Notes: generated from the sequence alone by a model not told the origin. Positions 42,395-51,552 are shown, numbered from the stretch's first letter. The stretch is 64,000 bases of DNA from CAWIHS01 sp963836005 (GCA_963836005.1 CAWIHS010000001.1:434001-498000); one strand, 5' to 3'. Numbers and translations are program-made.

Positions 42395-43012
42395 ATGCCG
42401 CGCACGTCCATAGATGATATATTACATCGGATACAGTCACTTCAGACAGAACTGGAAGCAGAAATTGACAGTTTGCTGGAAGAGAAAAAACAGCTTTTTC
42501 ATTACACCATCAAGCAGGGAAAAGTCCATTTTGAACAAGGAGTAAGGGCATTTCAACGCCATCAGAAAATTGGCCTCTGGCATTATTTCCGGGCTGCAAA
42601 AATCACCCATATGTTAACTGCCCCCATTATTTATAGCCTGATTATTCCTCTGGCATTACTGGATTTAATGGTCAGTTTGTACCAGCATATCTGCTTTCGT
42701 GCCTACAACATACCCCGTGTAAAGCGTAAAGACTACCTGATCATCGATCGCCAGCATCTGGCCTATTTAAATAGCATTGAAAAATTTAACTGTATCTATT
42801 GCGGGTACAGTAATGGACTGATTGAATATCTCCGTGAAATTTCCGCCCGCACAGAACAATACTGGTGCCCCATCAAACATGCACGCCGCTCCGCCGATCC
42901 GCATAGACTGAAGAATAATTTTAAAGATTATGGTGATGCCCAAAATTATCATAAGCGGATGCTGGAATTACGCAGCGAACTGGCTGATATTGTGGAGCAT
43001 AGAAGTTTATAA
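42395..43012 (+). CDS. Membrane-anchored protein with a Cys/His cluster, unknown function
   Basis: A 205-residue protein I cannot assign to a family. An N-terminal coiled-coil-like stretch (ILHRIQSLQTELEAEIDSLL) precedes one or two membrane segments (about 73-98: THMLTAPIIYSLIIPLALLD and beyond). The soluble part then has C133-x2-C136, C158-P-I-K-H162, a possible metal-binding set (NCIYCGYSNG and YWCPIKHARR). The C-terminus is helical and charged. AGGACAGG lies about 8 nt before the start. It is convergent with the debranching enzyme gene and divergent from cbpA; context suggests no clear role. Confidence 0.65.
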   Translation: MPRTSIDDILHRIQSLQTELEAEIDSLLEEKKQLFHYTIKQGKVHFEQGVRAFQRHQKIGLWHYFRAAKITHMLTAPIIYSLIIPLALLDLMVSLYQHICFRAYNIPRVKRKDYLIIDRQHLAYLNSIEKFNCIYCGYSNGLIEYLREISARTEQYWCPIKHARRSADPHRLKNNFKDYGDAQNYHKRMLELRSELADIVEHRSL

Positions 43013-43128
43013 TTTTACTGCTAATATAAGGTATGAAATCTCACAAAACTATATCTCAAAAGCTCAGACCGCCAGAGACCATGTTTTTACAGGCAGCGCT
43101 CATCCAGGAGTTGCCGGCCGGATCTTAC

Positions 43129-43149
43129 ATCGCCCACAGAGTGGGCGAT
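43129..43149. terminator. Hairpin between convergent genes
   Basis: ATCGCCCAC and GTGGGCGAT form a perfect 9-bp stem with an AGA loop. No U run follows on either strand, so it may be a transcript-end stabiliser more than an intrinsic terminator. It lies between the convergent genes at 42395 and 43197. Confidence 0.4.
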
Positions 43150-43196
43150 ATTCATGAGAATAAGAGCCAAGGGCATAACAACAATAACTTTCCGTT

Positions 43197-45206
43197 TTAT
43201 TCAGCACCACGGATATTGTCATTCTTTTTTATAAACCACCAGGCTTCCAATATTGTTGCAACAGACCAGGCCTGTACTGGAGCTCCACGCGGAGAATGAG
43301 GCGCTTCAGCATCAAATATCTCGCTGATACTTCCCAGCCCTGCATCTTTCAGATGATCCTGAACAGGAGTCAGAATAGCCAGTGCACGTTTGGAATCACC
43401 AAAAGTTCTGAAATCCGCCATCGCAAAATGTCCCAGCAGCCAGGCCCAGACAGTTCCCTGATGATAGGCACTGTCACGTTTGGTAACACCTCCCAGATAG
43501 CTGGGGCAATATTTTCTGTCTTCTGGAGAAAGCGATCTCAGGCCGTAAGAGGTATACAAATGTTTCTGTACTATTTCAAGTATTGACTGGGCCTGCTGTT
43601 TATCAACCAGCGCCCAGGGAAGACTCAGAGCAAATATCTGGTTAGGACGTATGCTTGCGTCATCCCCATCCTGGGTATCCAGAACATCATATAAACCGCC
43701 ATCAGGATTGATATAACGCTGAAATCCTTTGCGAACCCTGGCAGACAGATCAACATATTTACTGTCATCTTCATTCAGGCGCCGACAGAACCCCTGCAAG
43801 GCCATCAGCGCATTATACCAGAGGGCATTGACTTCTACCGGTTTTCCCATGCGTGGAGTCGCGACCCAATTGCCAATTTTGGCATCCATCCAGGTCAATT
43901 GAGTACCTTCCTGACCTGCATATATCAACGCATCACTTTCATCCATATGGATCTTGTAACGTGTGCCGCGAAGATATGCATCAATAATTTCCTGCAGAAT
44001 CGGCATGACTTTTTTTAAAGCGGCTGTATCTTCTGTTGCATCGAGATAGGCATTCCAGGCAAGGATATACCATAATGCTGCATCAACCGTATTATACTCT
44101 GGCTGTTCCTGTTCCCTTGCATGGGTTTCAGGGAAACGGTTTGGCAGCATACCTTTATTTACATACTGAGCGAATGTTTCAAGAATTTGCAGGGCCGTAG
44201 TAAATTGTCCGGTGGCAAGAGTCAGTCCTGGTAAAGAAATCATGGTATCCCGACCCCAATCACCAAACCATGGATAGCCGGCAATAATTGACTGTCCACA
44301 CTGATCTTTTGCCAGTGGCCGTTTGAAAATGAATGTCTGGGCAGATAACATTAATTGCTGAATCCAGGCAGGACCGGAAAGATTCAATTGCTGTTGTGCA
44401 ACGGCAAGGAAATGAGTCTGCCTGGCTCGTTCCAGTTTTAAAGCAGCCAGAGGGTTCAACTGCTTGGAGGCTTGCAGACTCATGCGCAAACCCTGCCACC
44501 CGAAAGGATTCAATACTATTTCTGCAGAGCCGATTTCCAGGTGATTGTCAAGTTCCGGCAGACCCCGCTCACTCTCTTTTTCCAGTAGAAAATTATTTAC
44601 CCAGCGGTTGGCAGACTCAATTCGTCCTTCCTGGACCTGTATATGCAGCGATGTATCAGCGGCGTAATCCAGGGATAAATGATTATCTGTTATAGCATTG
44701 ATCAAGGGCTGAAATACACCAGACATCATTTGTCCATGGTGATCGCGAAAATTTGCCAGTAATCTAATATTCAATTTCACAGCGGCTTTGAGATGAGGCG
44801 TCAGCAGGCGAAAGACAACCCAGCTTACGTGTGTTCCTGTCTCCATAAAAATCCGTTTTTCTATACGTATCCCACGTAAAGAATAGATCCACACAGGTAA
44901 ACGCCCATCCAGATAAAATGACTCGATATGAAGCTGACCAGAAGGTTCTGTCACGCCGGTCTGCCAGCGATTGGTATACAATGGCCATTGCTCACCATCA
45001 AGTTCAAGTGTCACTTCAGCTTTGGTCATTAATAAATGGCGGTCAAGAACTGACTTGACGGGTGCTATCAACAGCCCATGATAACGTCGGGTCAGAGATC
45101 CGGCAATGGTTCCCGCCGCATAAGCGCCCAGGCCATTACTTAACCACCATTCACGACGTTCAGCCTGAACAAGATCAGTGCAGATATCTCGTCCAAACCG
45201 AATCAT
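43197..45206 (-). CDS. Glycogen debranching enzyme (amylo-alpha-1,6-glucosidase family)
   Basis: Predicted hydrolase of alpha-1,6 branches in glycogen. The 669-residue product has an N-terminal beta domain (WWLSNGLGAYAAGTIAGSLT, then RRYHGLLIAPV) and a C-terminal (alpha/alpha)6 barrel. The barrel carries the family motifs GDWGRDTMISLPGLTLATGQ (about 351-370) and YHQGTVWAWLLGHFAMADF (about 607-625). It is of the single-domain archaeal/bacterial GDE type (GH133-like), not the E. coli GlgX type. I start at ATG 45206 with GGGAAG 5 nt upstream; the in-frame TTG four codons before is less likely. No other glycogen gene is nearby, though pgi supplies hexose phosphates. Confidence 0.9.
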   Translation of the reverse strand: MIRFGRDICTDLVQAERREWWLSNGLGAYAAGTIAGSLTRRYHGLLIAPVKSVLDRHLLMTKAEVTLELDGEQWPLYTNRWQTGVTEPSGQLHIESFYLDGRLPVWIYSLRGIRIEKRIFMETGTHVSWVVFRLLTPHLKAAVKLNIRLLANFRDHHGQMMSGVFQPLINAITDNHLSLDYAADTSLHIQVQEGRIESANRWVNNFLLEKESERGLPELDNHLEIGSAEIVLNPFGWQGLRMSLQASKQLNPLAALKLERARQTHFLAVAQQQLNLSGPAWIQQLMLSAQTFIFKRPLAKDQCGQSIIAGYPWFGDWGRDTMISLPGLTLATGQFTTALQILETFAQYVNKGMLPNRFPETHAREQEQPEYNTVDAALWYILAWNAYLDATEDTAALKKVMPILQEIIDAYLRGTRYKIHMDESDALIYAGQEGTQLTWMDAKIGNWVATPRMGKPVEVNALWYNALMALQGFCRRLNEDDSKYVDLSARVRKGFQRYINPDGGLYDVLDTQDGDDASIRPNQIFALSLPWALVDKQQAQSILEIVQKHLYTSYGLRSLSPEDRKYCPSYLGGVTKRDSAYHQGTVWAWLLGHFAMADFRTFGDSKRALAILTPVQDHLKDAGLGSISEIFDAEAPHSPRGAPVQAWSVATILEAWWFIKKNDNIRGAE

Positions 45207-45765
45207 AATGCTTCCCAATACTCTGTATACAGTATTCTTTCTCTATCAAAAGACGGACTTTCAGGAGTGATCTTTGGAGAAAAAGCTAACCACATATTTG
45301 TTTGATCCACTTTAAAATCCTTATTCATATGAACAAAAGTGATTGTAGTCTGGTTTATCGATGATTCATTATTTATCTCAAACCATTTTCAGCACGGTCT
45401 ATGATGTTTATTTAAATTCCATCATTCCCTACAGCAGACCTGCTTCTATGTTTGCAAGATGACTACAGGAGTGAAAGTGTGTGCGTATGCTGTCTGAACA
45501 ATGTACTGCACATCCTCAAGCCCTTCAACATTATCATCGAATCTATTTATCAGTCAGAGTATAGTATATATTTCGGATAGCGTTAAATATTTGTAGCTAT
45601 TGGCTAAACCCCTGTTAATCAGGCATCTATAGACAACACGCAATGGATGTTAGCTGAAGCTGACATTCATCGCCCACCGTTCAGGTAAAGATCATCTGAA
45701 GACTATATCATCAGCAACTTACATTTACATATTTAGCGCCCCTCATAAATGGATGGTCGCAATTT
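45207..45765. other. Gene-poor gap, nothing recognised
   Basis: Between the debranching enzyme gene and the family B copy at 45766 no open reading frame, RNA gene or clear repeat was found. The promoter of the debranching gene must lie at its left part. The region is AT-rich and may hold a decayed gene. Confidence 0.5.
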
Positions 45766-45852
45766 AGTTTGCATCCATAAATAGCCATCCTGGCTATATT
45801 ATAAAGCGCAATAGAAAAAGTGTGATTTATTTTTATGCTGCAATTTTTATAT
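45766..45852. repeat. Family B element, copy 3 (truncated, inverted)
   Basis: Runs in the opposite orientation to copies 1 and 2: CATCCATAAATAGCCATCC, then TGGCTATATTATA, AGAAAAAGTGTGATTTA and TGCTGCA. About half of the element is left; the end past GCTGCAATTTTTA is absent. It ends about 14 bp from the stop of the ZnuB-like gene. Confidence 0.7.
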
Positions 45853-45865
45853 TCGTCCTGTACTT

Positions 45866-46630
45866 TTAACGGGCATATTCTTTTGTCCTGTAGCGAGATA
45901 CAATGCTCAAGGTTAAAGCTACTGCAGCGATACACCAGACAATAATCGCCCCACTGGGGAGATCCAGGAAGGACGATAAAATCAATCCGCTCAGGTATCC
46001 GAAAATACCAATAAGATATCCCGTGATCAAACAGTTACTGGATTTCATACCCAAACTTCCAAGCGCGGGTATGATCAGGCTGGCAAAGACCAGATAGACG
46101 CCCACCAGCTGAACGGAAGCTGTTATAGCCAGAGCAAATAACAGATAAAATCCCACATGTCCCAGATAAATCCGAAATTTAAACCATACTAATAAAATAA
46201 TACCAGAAACCAGCAAAAGAGGGATCAGTTCTTGCCAGGTGACCCACAATATCTGTCCAACCAGCAGTTCAGTAAGGTGCTCCCCTCCGTGTGGATTATC
46301 AGCCAAAAATAAAATACTGGCAGTAGCTGCGAGAATAAAAATCACACCAATCAATGCTTCCTGATATTCCCTCCAATGCTTTTCTATCCAGCTTAAAAAC
46401 CAGGCACCCAGCACCGCACTGGACACGGCTGCAAGCTGTACTTCCCATCCATGCGCCTCCCAGCCGAAACGATAAGCGGCAATAACACCCAGCCCGGCTA
46501 TTTGAGCAATAGCCAGATCGATAAAAATAATGCCGCGCTTAAGCACTTCCTGTCCCAACGGAACATGAGTTGATAAAACCAGTATTCCGGCAATAAATGC
46601 AGGCGCAAGAATACTTAATTCAATATTCAT
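45866..46630 (-). CDS. Zinc/manganese ABC transporter permease, ZnuB-like
   Basis: Inner-membrane permease of the ZnuB/ZIP-ABC-3 family. The 254-residue product has about eight hydrophobic segments. THVPLGQEVLKRGIIFIDLA and GVYLVFASLIIPALGSLGMK are family regions, the second containing the usual PALG motif. The gene overlaps the end of the ZnuA-like gene by 4 nt (ATGA). The visible operon has no ATP-binding subunit gene, so either ZnuC is encoded elsewhere or the permease works with another ATPase. A truncated family B repeat follows its stop. Confidence 0.88.
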   Translation of the reverse strand: MNIELSILAPAFIAGILVLSTHVPLGQEVLKRGIIFIDLAIAQIAGLGVIAAYRFGWEAHGWEVQLAAVSSAVLGAWFLSWIEKHWREYQEALIGVIFILAATASILFLADNPHGGEHLTELLVGQILWVTWQELIPLLLVSGIILLVWFKFRIYLGHVGFYLLFALAITASVQLVGVYLVFASLIIPALGSLGMKSSNCLITGYLIGIFGYLSGLILSSFLDLPSGAIIVWCIAAVALTLSIVSRYRTKEYAR

Positions 46631-47541
46631 GGGTTTGCCCCTGTCAGGCCGTTTATAATTGTGTCATACCATTGAAACAGATCCTGGTCGTTTTTCACGC
46701 TAAATGGTAATGCGACGTTCTTGATGCGGGTCTTTTCCGACAGCCATTTTACCGGGCGTTCATCTTTATAATCAGCATAGATGATCAGATCTGCCGGACT
46801 GGCCTGCATCTCCAGCAAAACCCCGGACAAATAAGAACTCGTGGGCGGAATACCTGGTCTGGGCTCCAGAGTTGCAACACGTTGCAGTTCCAGCCAGTCT
46901 TCCAGATAGACCCAGCTATTGTGGTTGACCACAATACGTTTATCTCGCAAAGCACTTGCCTGCTTTTTCCAGCGTTGAATATCCGTCTGCCATTGTGCGC
47001 TGAATTGCTGCAGAGCTTGCTGATAATCTTTGTGATGAGCCGGATCCAGCTTTTCCAGTATCGACGCAAGAGCTATCGCCACTGTTGCTACACGGCGTGG
47101 GTCCAGATGTATATGCGGATTCCCGGCGGCATGAATATCTCCCTGGCTGCGATCCAGAATCTCAGGCTTTTCCAGCAGGGATACATAACTTGCTGCCATA
47201 AAATAGCCTGGCTGTCCCGGCTGAATTTTTGCATTGCCTGATTTACGCAGCAACAAAGGCAGCCAGCCAGTTTCCAGTTCAGCTCCGGTACAGACCAATA
47301 GATCAGCCCGTCGGGCCCTGGCAATTAAACTGGGTCGCGCCTGAATATGATGCGGATCCTGCATTGCCGTAGTGGCGCTGAATATTTCAAGTTGGCCTGC
47401 GCCCAGCACTTTTGCCAGGGCCGCCCATTCCGGTTCGCAGGTAAACACATTCAAACTGGCAACAGCCTGATGATTTCCCAGACTAGATACAAGCAGCAGC
47501 AGCAACTGCAGATGTCGTCTGTTGATCCATTGAGTACTCAC
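46627..47541 (-). CDS. Zinc ABC transporter substrate-binding protein, ZnuA-like
   Basis: Periplasmic metal-binding protein of the ZnuA/TroA family. The 304-residue product has a signal peptide (MSTQWINRRHLQLLLLLVSS, from GTG). Metal-ligand segments are visible: ATTAMQDPHHIQARPSLIAR, NPHIHLDPRRVATVAIALAS (about 130-150) and DKRIVVNHNSWVYLEDWLEL. A final Asp is likely in ADLIIYADYKDERPV. I chose the GTG at 47541: AAGAGGT is 6 nt before it and it lies 16 bp after the porin-like stop. The upstream in-frame ATG at 47586 would overlap the porin-like gene. The usual His-rich loop of ZnuA is absent. Confidence 0.87.
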   Translation of the reverse strand: MSTQWINRRHLQLLLLLVSSLGNHQAVASLNVFTCEPEWAALAKVLGAGQLEIFSATTAMQDPHHIQARPSLIARARRADLLVCTGAELETGWLPLLLRKSGNAKIQPGQPGYFMAASYVSLLEKPEILDRSQGDIHAAGNPHIHLDPRRVATVAIALASILEKLDPAHHKDYQQALQQFSAQWQTDIQRWKKQASALRDKRIVVNHNSWVYLEDWLELQRVATLEPRPGIPPTSSYLSGVLLEMQASPADLIIYADYKDERPVKWLSEKTRIKNVALPFSVKNDQDLFQWYDTIINGLTGANP

Positions 47542-47557
47542 TATCTTACCTCTTAAT

Positions 47558-49012
47558 TTAAAATGCATGAGCAGCATGAGCTCCAAGACTCATGGTATAT
47601 TGCACATACACCTGGTTGTCCGCTTGCTGATAAGATTCATCGCGATTATATTGCAGGCGAATACGGCTATATTCACTGGGCAGCCATTCCACCATCGCAC
47701 TGTAACGTCTGGGTGTATGACTTTCATTATCCAGACCGGCTTCAGCCAGGATCTCCTTGTCAGAACCACGGTTATGACTACCCAGTTGATCATAGCGCAC
47801 TGCAGCAGCCCATTGTGGTCTGAACTGATAAAATGCCTGGGCATACCAGCCATTCTGATCACCGTCATAGCTGGAAGTTTCCAGCGGATCGCTGCCTTGC
47901 ATGGATATGCTGCCATCTTCTGTACGCTCAAAATATTCAAATTGCAATCTGAAATTTCGCGATGTCGGATCACCATTAGGAGCCCATTTATACACCAGGT
48001 TTACACCATTAATTTTACTCTCTCCCGAAAATGTCGGAATTTCGAGATGTTCACTCTCATGATCATGCCCAGCACCGCTGCGATCATCAATATCATTGGC
48101 TTGCCAATGACTCAGTCCAAATTGCCAGCTATGTTCAATTCCAATATCACCACCGATATTGGCAAACGCGGTCCAGGCACCGACTCCGTTTTGATCGCCT
48201 CCGGCAGGGTAACGACTGCCGTCGGCAATTTCTGCACCTAATAATAAATAGGTGTCAGTTGGTGCCAGATAGGTAACCTGTAAACCATCATCACTGAGCT
48301 GATTGGCAAAAAAGCTCCGATAAACCAGCGGTGCATCTGCAAAATCCCATTGGTGTGCGTGTTGCTGATTTAAATAACCGATGGCTGAATAAAATCGCCC
48401 GCCTTTAATGTTAAACCCATTGCTCAGTCCCAGAGTCTCAAAATAAGCTTCCTCCAGTTCAACCTCGGTACTGCCTTCATGATCAGCTACTGCCAGAGTC
48501 AGTTTGCCATAAAATAACTGATCAATACTGGCACTGGCACTGATTTCGGTATGGCCAACAGAAAAGCCCTCCTTAATTAAGCCTCCTTCATGCCCCCCGC
48601 TGGGAAAACCTGGAATGCGATATTGATCAGGATCATTATCATAAGCGGCATAGGTACCATCCAGAATGACGCTAAGAGCCGGATTAAAAGCATTTTGAGA
48701 GGTCGTCGTCGAAGTTCCCCCTGTTGATGAAACACTGGCCTGAGATACGGCATCATTCGCGGTTTTTTGAGCCTGAATTTTTTGTTCAACCTGTTGCTGA
48801 GACAGCGCTGTCTTTTCAGCTTGAGCCTGAGCCAGGTCTGCTTTCTCCTGAGCTGCACGTAAGCCCTTTTCCAGAGCCTGAATACGCTGCTCATATTCTT
48901 TTTTCATCGTTTCCAGCTGACGTTTAAGAGCTTCAATATCATCGTTTGCCATAACTGAAGCTGATGGCCATAGGATCACAAGCGTGGCTACGGCTATTAA
49001 TGCCTTGCGCAT
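47558..49012 (-). CDS. Outer-membrane beta-barrel protein with N-terminal coiled coil
   Basis: A 484-residue exported protein. The signal peptide (MRKALIAVATLVILWPSASV) is followed by a coiled coil of about 60 residues (DIEALKRQLETMKKEYEQRI and QEKADLAQAQAEKTALSQQQ) and a Ser/Thr-rich linker. A predicted beta-barrel follows (for example YGKLTLAVADHEGSTEVELE, ending GAHAAHAF with a terminal Phe as in outer-membrane porins). The start at the ATG at 49012 has AAAGAGAAAACTT in front. In context with ZnuA/ZnuB-like genes and a small His/Cys protein it probably brings zinc across the outer membrane. That is inference. Confidence 0.75.
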   Translation of the reverse strand: MRKALIAVATLVILWPSASVMANDDIEALKRQLETMKKEYEQRIQALEKGLRAAQEKADLAQAQAEKTALSQQQVEQKIQAQKTANDAVSQASVSSTGGTSTTTSQNAFNPALSVILDGTYAAYDNDPDQYRIPGFPSGGHEGGLIKEGFSVGHTEISASASIDQLFYGKLTLAVADHEGSTEVELEEAYFETLGLSNGFNIKGGRFYSAIGYLNQQHAHQWDFADAPLVYRSFFANQLSDDGLQVTYLAPTDTYLLLGAEIADGSRYPAGGDQNGVGAWTAFANIGGDIGIEHSWQFGLSHWQANDIDDRSGAGHDHESEHLEIPTFSGESKINGVNLVYKWAPNGDPTSRNFRLQFEYFERTEDGSISMQGSDPLETSSYDGDQNGWYAQAFYQFRPQWAAAVRYDQLGSHNRGSDKEILAEAGLDNESHTPRRYSAMVEWLPSEYSRIRLQYNRDESYQQADNQVYVQYTMSLGAHAAHAF

Positions 49013-49089
49013 AAGTTTTCTCTTTATAATAAGCAATTTACACAAACAGTCGTTCTTAACGACTGAAAAAACTTTCTAAAATGATTTGC

Positions 49090-49377
49090 TTATATAAAAG
49101 CAGGAGGCGCGCGTGAATCGAAAACTCTACTGGCAGAAGGGGCAACCGAAGTAAGTTGATCCGGGTTGAAAAATACAGCTTTGGGTAGTACAGATAGATC
49201 TATTTCTGCTGCAATCAGGGATTCTTCAGATTGTTCCAGAGAAATAAAGATCCGACAGGATTGATCTGCATTGTGGAAAGGATGTTCTGCCGAATGAATA
49301 AGTATACTCAGCTGACTGATAAGTAAGGCAATGCTGATCAGTAAAACTTGAATCTCGTTTCGGCTGGGTTTAATCAT
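49090..49377 (-). CDS. Small exported His/Cys protein, zinc-chaperone-like
   Basis: A short protein with one hydrophobic N-terminal segment (EIQVLLISIALLISQLSILI) and a histidine/cysteine stretch HSAEHPFHNADQSC directly after it, suited to metal binding. The C-terminus is acidic/Ser-rich and ends APPAFI. Small proteins of this kind (sometimes called zinc chaperones) occur at the start of zinc-uptake operons in other gammaproteobacteria. The ATG at 49377 gives 95 residues; a GTG at 49443 would give 117 and would take in a hairpin. Neither has a good ribosome binding site. It is the first gene of the putative zinc operon, 77 bp before the porin-like gene. Confidence 0.55.
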   Translation of the reverse strand: MIKPSRNEIQVLLISIALLISQLSILIHSAEHPFHNADQSCRIFISLEQSEESLIAAEIDLSVLPKAVFFNPDQLTSVAPSASRVFDSRAPPAFI

Positions 49378-49404
49378 TAGTGAGTAATGAAGATTTTTTA
49401 TGGG

Positions 49405-49428
49405 GCAGCGAGTTGATTTACTCGCTGC
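49405..49428. promoter_or_regulatory. Perfect hairpin upstream of the zinc operon
   Basis: GCAGCGAGT and ACTCGCTGC make a 9-bp perfect stem with a 6-nt loop, 28 nt before the ATG at 49377. It may be a leader structure or an operator. No Zur-like GTTATA-N-TATAAC palindrome was found in the 180-bp upstream region. Confidence 0.4.
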
Positions 49429-49556
49429 GTAAATTAATTGCACTTGTTACTTGCAACCATGCAATAATAGACAGTCAAATATATGCAATCAGTATACGCC
49501 TGAAACCTTTACCGGGTGAAGGATCATAGATACGGGTTAAGGCTCAGACGTCAGAT

Positions 49557-49901
49557 TTATTTTAAATGTTTCTTCAGATCATATCGATAAACAAACCCCG
49601 GCAAAGCAAACACCATAAATAAACAAAGCGTAATGATATAGAATTCCCAGTGTTGTGGAAAAAGCCAGAATTCCCATATTTTACTATAGGCCTCACCATA
49701 CAGTTTAATTTCCAGCCCCGTCGCCAGAGTCAAAGTCAGCAGGTACATGATAAACCACTCAAACATACGTAACCAGAATAATTTGCGGGATTTGCCAGTA
49801 TACAATAACATGACCCTGTCACTGATAAAGGGAATATTGGCAGCTATCAGCGCCAATATAAACAGGATAAAAATGGCTATCGTCGTATTCATCAGCGACA
49901 T
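49557..49901 (-). CDS. DUF2818-like membrane protein
   Basis: A 114-residue membrane protein with three hydrophobic segments (about 6-24, 48-62, 84-104). It matches the pattern of the DUF2818 family (FILFILALIAANIPFISDRV at the N-terminus), which often lies directly after nuoN in proteobacteria; its function is not known. Here a hairpin-plus-T terminator lies between nuoN and this gene. Transcription is probably partly independent of the nuo operon. Two candidate ATGs (residues 1 and 4) lack good ribosome binding sites. Confidence 0.7.
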   Translation of the reverse strand: MSLMNTTIAIFILFILALIAANIPFISDRVMLLYTGKSRKLFWLRMFEWFIMYLLTLTLATGLEIKLYGEAYSKIWEFWLFPQHWEFYIITLCLFMVFALPGFVYRYDLKKHLK

Positions 49902-50049
49902 GTAGTTATAAATAATGGTTAAATCAAAATAGCGGACATTGATTCAGTGAGAGTTGTTACGAACTGAACTCGTCACTGTCTCACAGCAAGAGCAGAAGCG
50001 TAATGTTGATTCACCTTCCGCTGTAAAAAAACAAGGCTGTAAAAACAAC

Positions 50050-50077
50050 AAGCCTGTGTGTAACGAACAGGCTTTTT
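50050..50077 (-). terminator. Bidirectional-looking terminator after nuoN
   Basis: AAGCCTG and CAGGCTT (50050-50056, 50067-50073) form a stem with a 10-nt loop. It is followed on the minus strand by GTTGTTTTT and on the plus strand by TTTAATC. It lies 27-54 bp beyond the nuoN stop and probably ends the nuo operon. Confidence 0.6.
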
Positions 50078-50103
50078 AATCAAGGGATACTTAACAGACT
50101 GTA

Positions 50104-51537
50104 TCATCCACTGAAGCTAGACATACAAAGCGAGGCAATCGCTGTAGGGAAGATGCCTGCAGCCAGAATAATCAGTGCATTCAGGCTCAGAGTCAGGCGT
50201 AAGTCCATACTGGCCTGTAAAGGGATTTCATCTGTTGGTTTATCAAAATACATGAGTTTAATAATGCGCAGATAATAAAAAGCCCCGATTATAGAGGTGA
50301 CTACACCCACTACAGCAAGCCAGATCAAACCACTATTAACGGCTTCCTGAAGAACGCTTAATTTAGCCCAGAATCCCCAGAAAGGAGGCACACCCGCCAT
50401 AGAAAACATCACGGCCAACATGACAAACGCAAACCAGGGACTTTTCTGGTTAAGGCCTTTATAGTCATCAAGATTATCAGCTTCAAAGCCAGCTCGGCTC
50501 ATCAACGCAATCATGCCAAACGCACCCAGGCTCATAAACGCATAGGCTATTACATAAAACATTGAAGCAGCGTATCCATTCGAGGTACCCGTGAGTATAC
50601 CCATCAAAATAAACCCAACGTGAGAAATAGTCGAATAGGCCAGCATACGTTTAATATTAGTCTGTGCAATGGCAATAATATTACCAAAAACCATAGAAAG
50701 AACGGACAGGATGATCAGTATCATTTGCCAGTCAGCATGTATCCCTGACAGGCCGTCCACCAGCAGGCGGTACATCATGGCAAAAGCAGCCACTTTCGGA
50801 GCAGTTGCAAGGTAGAGAGTAACAGAGGTTGGAGAACCATGATAAACATCAGGCATCCACATATGAAAAGGGACTGCTCCCAATTTAAAGGCGATACCGA
50901 GGATAATAAAGACCAGCCCAAAACTCATCACCAGACGATCAGAACCCGCAATGGCTGCATTGATAGCCGCTAAATCCAGTGAACCGGTAACACCATAAAT
51001 CATTGACATACCATAAAGAAGTATCCCTGAAGCCATGGCGCCCAGAACAAAATATTTCATTGCGGCTTCAGACGCTATGGCTGAATCTCTTTGCATGGCA
51101 ATCATGGCGTACATACACAAAGACAAAAGTTCCAGGCCCAGATAGACGGTAATAAAGTTCCCGGCTGAAACCATAATCATCATTCCCAGCACACCAAACA
51201 GTCCGAGAATAAAATACTCTCCTTTATATATATTTCTGTCCTTTAGATAATCCTTGGCATAAATAAAGACCGCAAACACCAGCAGCAGAATTACTATTTT
51301 CAGGATTGAAGCCATTGAGTCGAGAATAAAAGAGCCGTTGAAACTAACTATCGTCTGTTGGGGAAAGACAGCATAGGACAGAAATGCAGTTGCCAGTAAA
51401 GTGATCAGAGATAATATATAGGTCGCTCCCCTGCTTTCATCCTTTAAAAACAGGTCTATGATCAGAATCGTACACACCATTGTGAGCAAGAAAATTTCTG
51501 GCAAGGCAGGTATTAAATCAGGTGTTACAAAGTTCAT
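50104..51537 (-). CDS. nuoN: NADH-quinone oxidoreductase subunit N
   Basis: Antiporter-like membrane subunit of respiratory complex I, involved in proton pumping. The 477-residue product has about 14 hydrophobic segments. GLELLSLCMYAMIAMQRDSA holds the conserved glutamate of helix 5, FKLGAVPFHMWMPDVYHGSP has the usual Lys/Pro/His/Asp pattern, and IKRMLAYSTISHVGFILMGI has the second key lysine. It is the last gene of the operon and follows nuoM by 15 bp. Confidence 0.97.
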   Translation of the reverse strand: MNFVTPDLIPALPEIFLLTMVCTILIIDLFLKDESRGATYILSLITLLATAFLSYAVFPQQTIVSFNGSFILDSMASILKIVILLLVFAVFIYAKDYLKDRNIYKGEYFILGLFGVLGMMIMVSAGNFITVYLGLELLSLCMYAMIAMQRDSAIASEAAMKYFVLGAMASGILLYGMSMIYGVTGSLDLAAINAAIAGSDRLVMSFGLVFIILGIAFKLGAVPFHMWMPDVYHGSPTSVTLYLATAPKVAAFAMMYRLLVDGLSGIHADWQMILIILSVLSMVFGNIIAIAQTNIKRMLAYSTISHVGFILMGILTGTSNGYAASMFYVIAYAFMSLGAFGMIALMSRAGFEADNLDDYKGLNQKSPWFAFVMLAVMFSMAGVPPFWGFWAKLSVLQEAVNSGLIWLAVVGVVTSIIGAFYYLRIIKLMYFDKPTDEIPLQASMDLRLTLSLNALIILAAGIFPTAIASLCMSSFSG

Positions 51538-51552
51538 ATTATCTGTCTCTGT

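Noticed and set aside
47567..48241. Open frame of 224 codons on the plus strand
   Set aside because: Antisense to the outer-membrane barrel gene, no ribosome binding site or recognisable domain.
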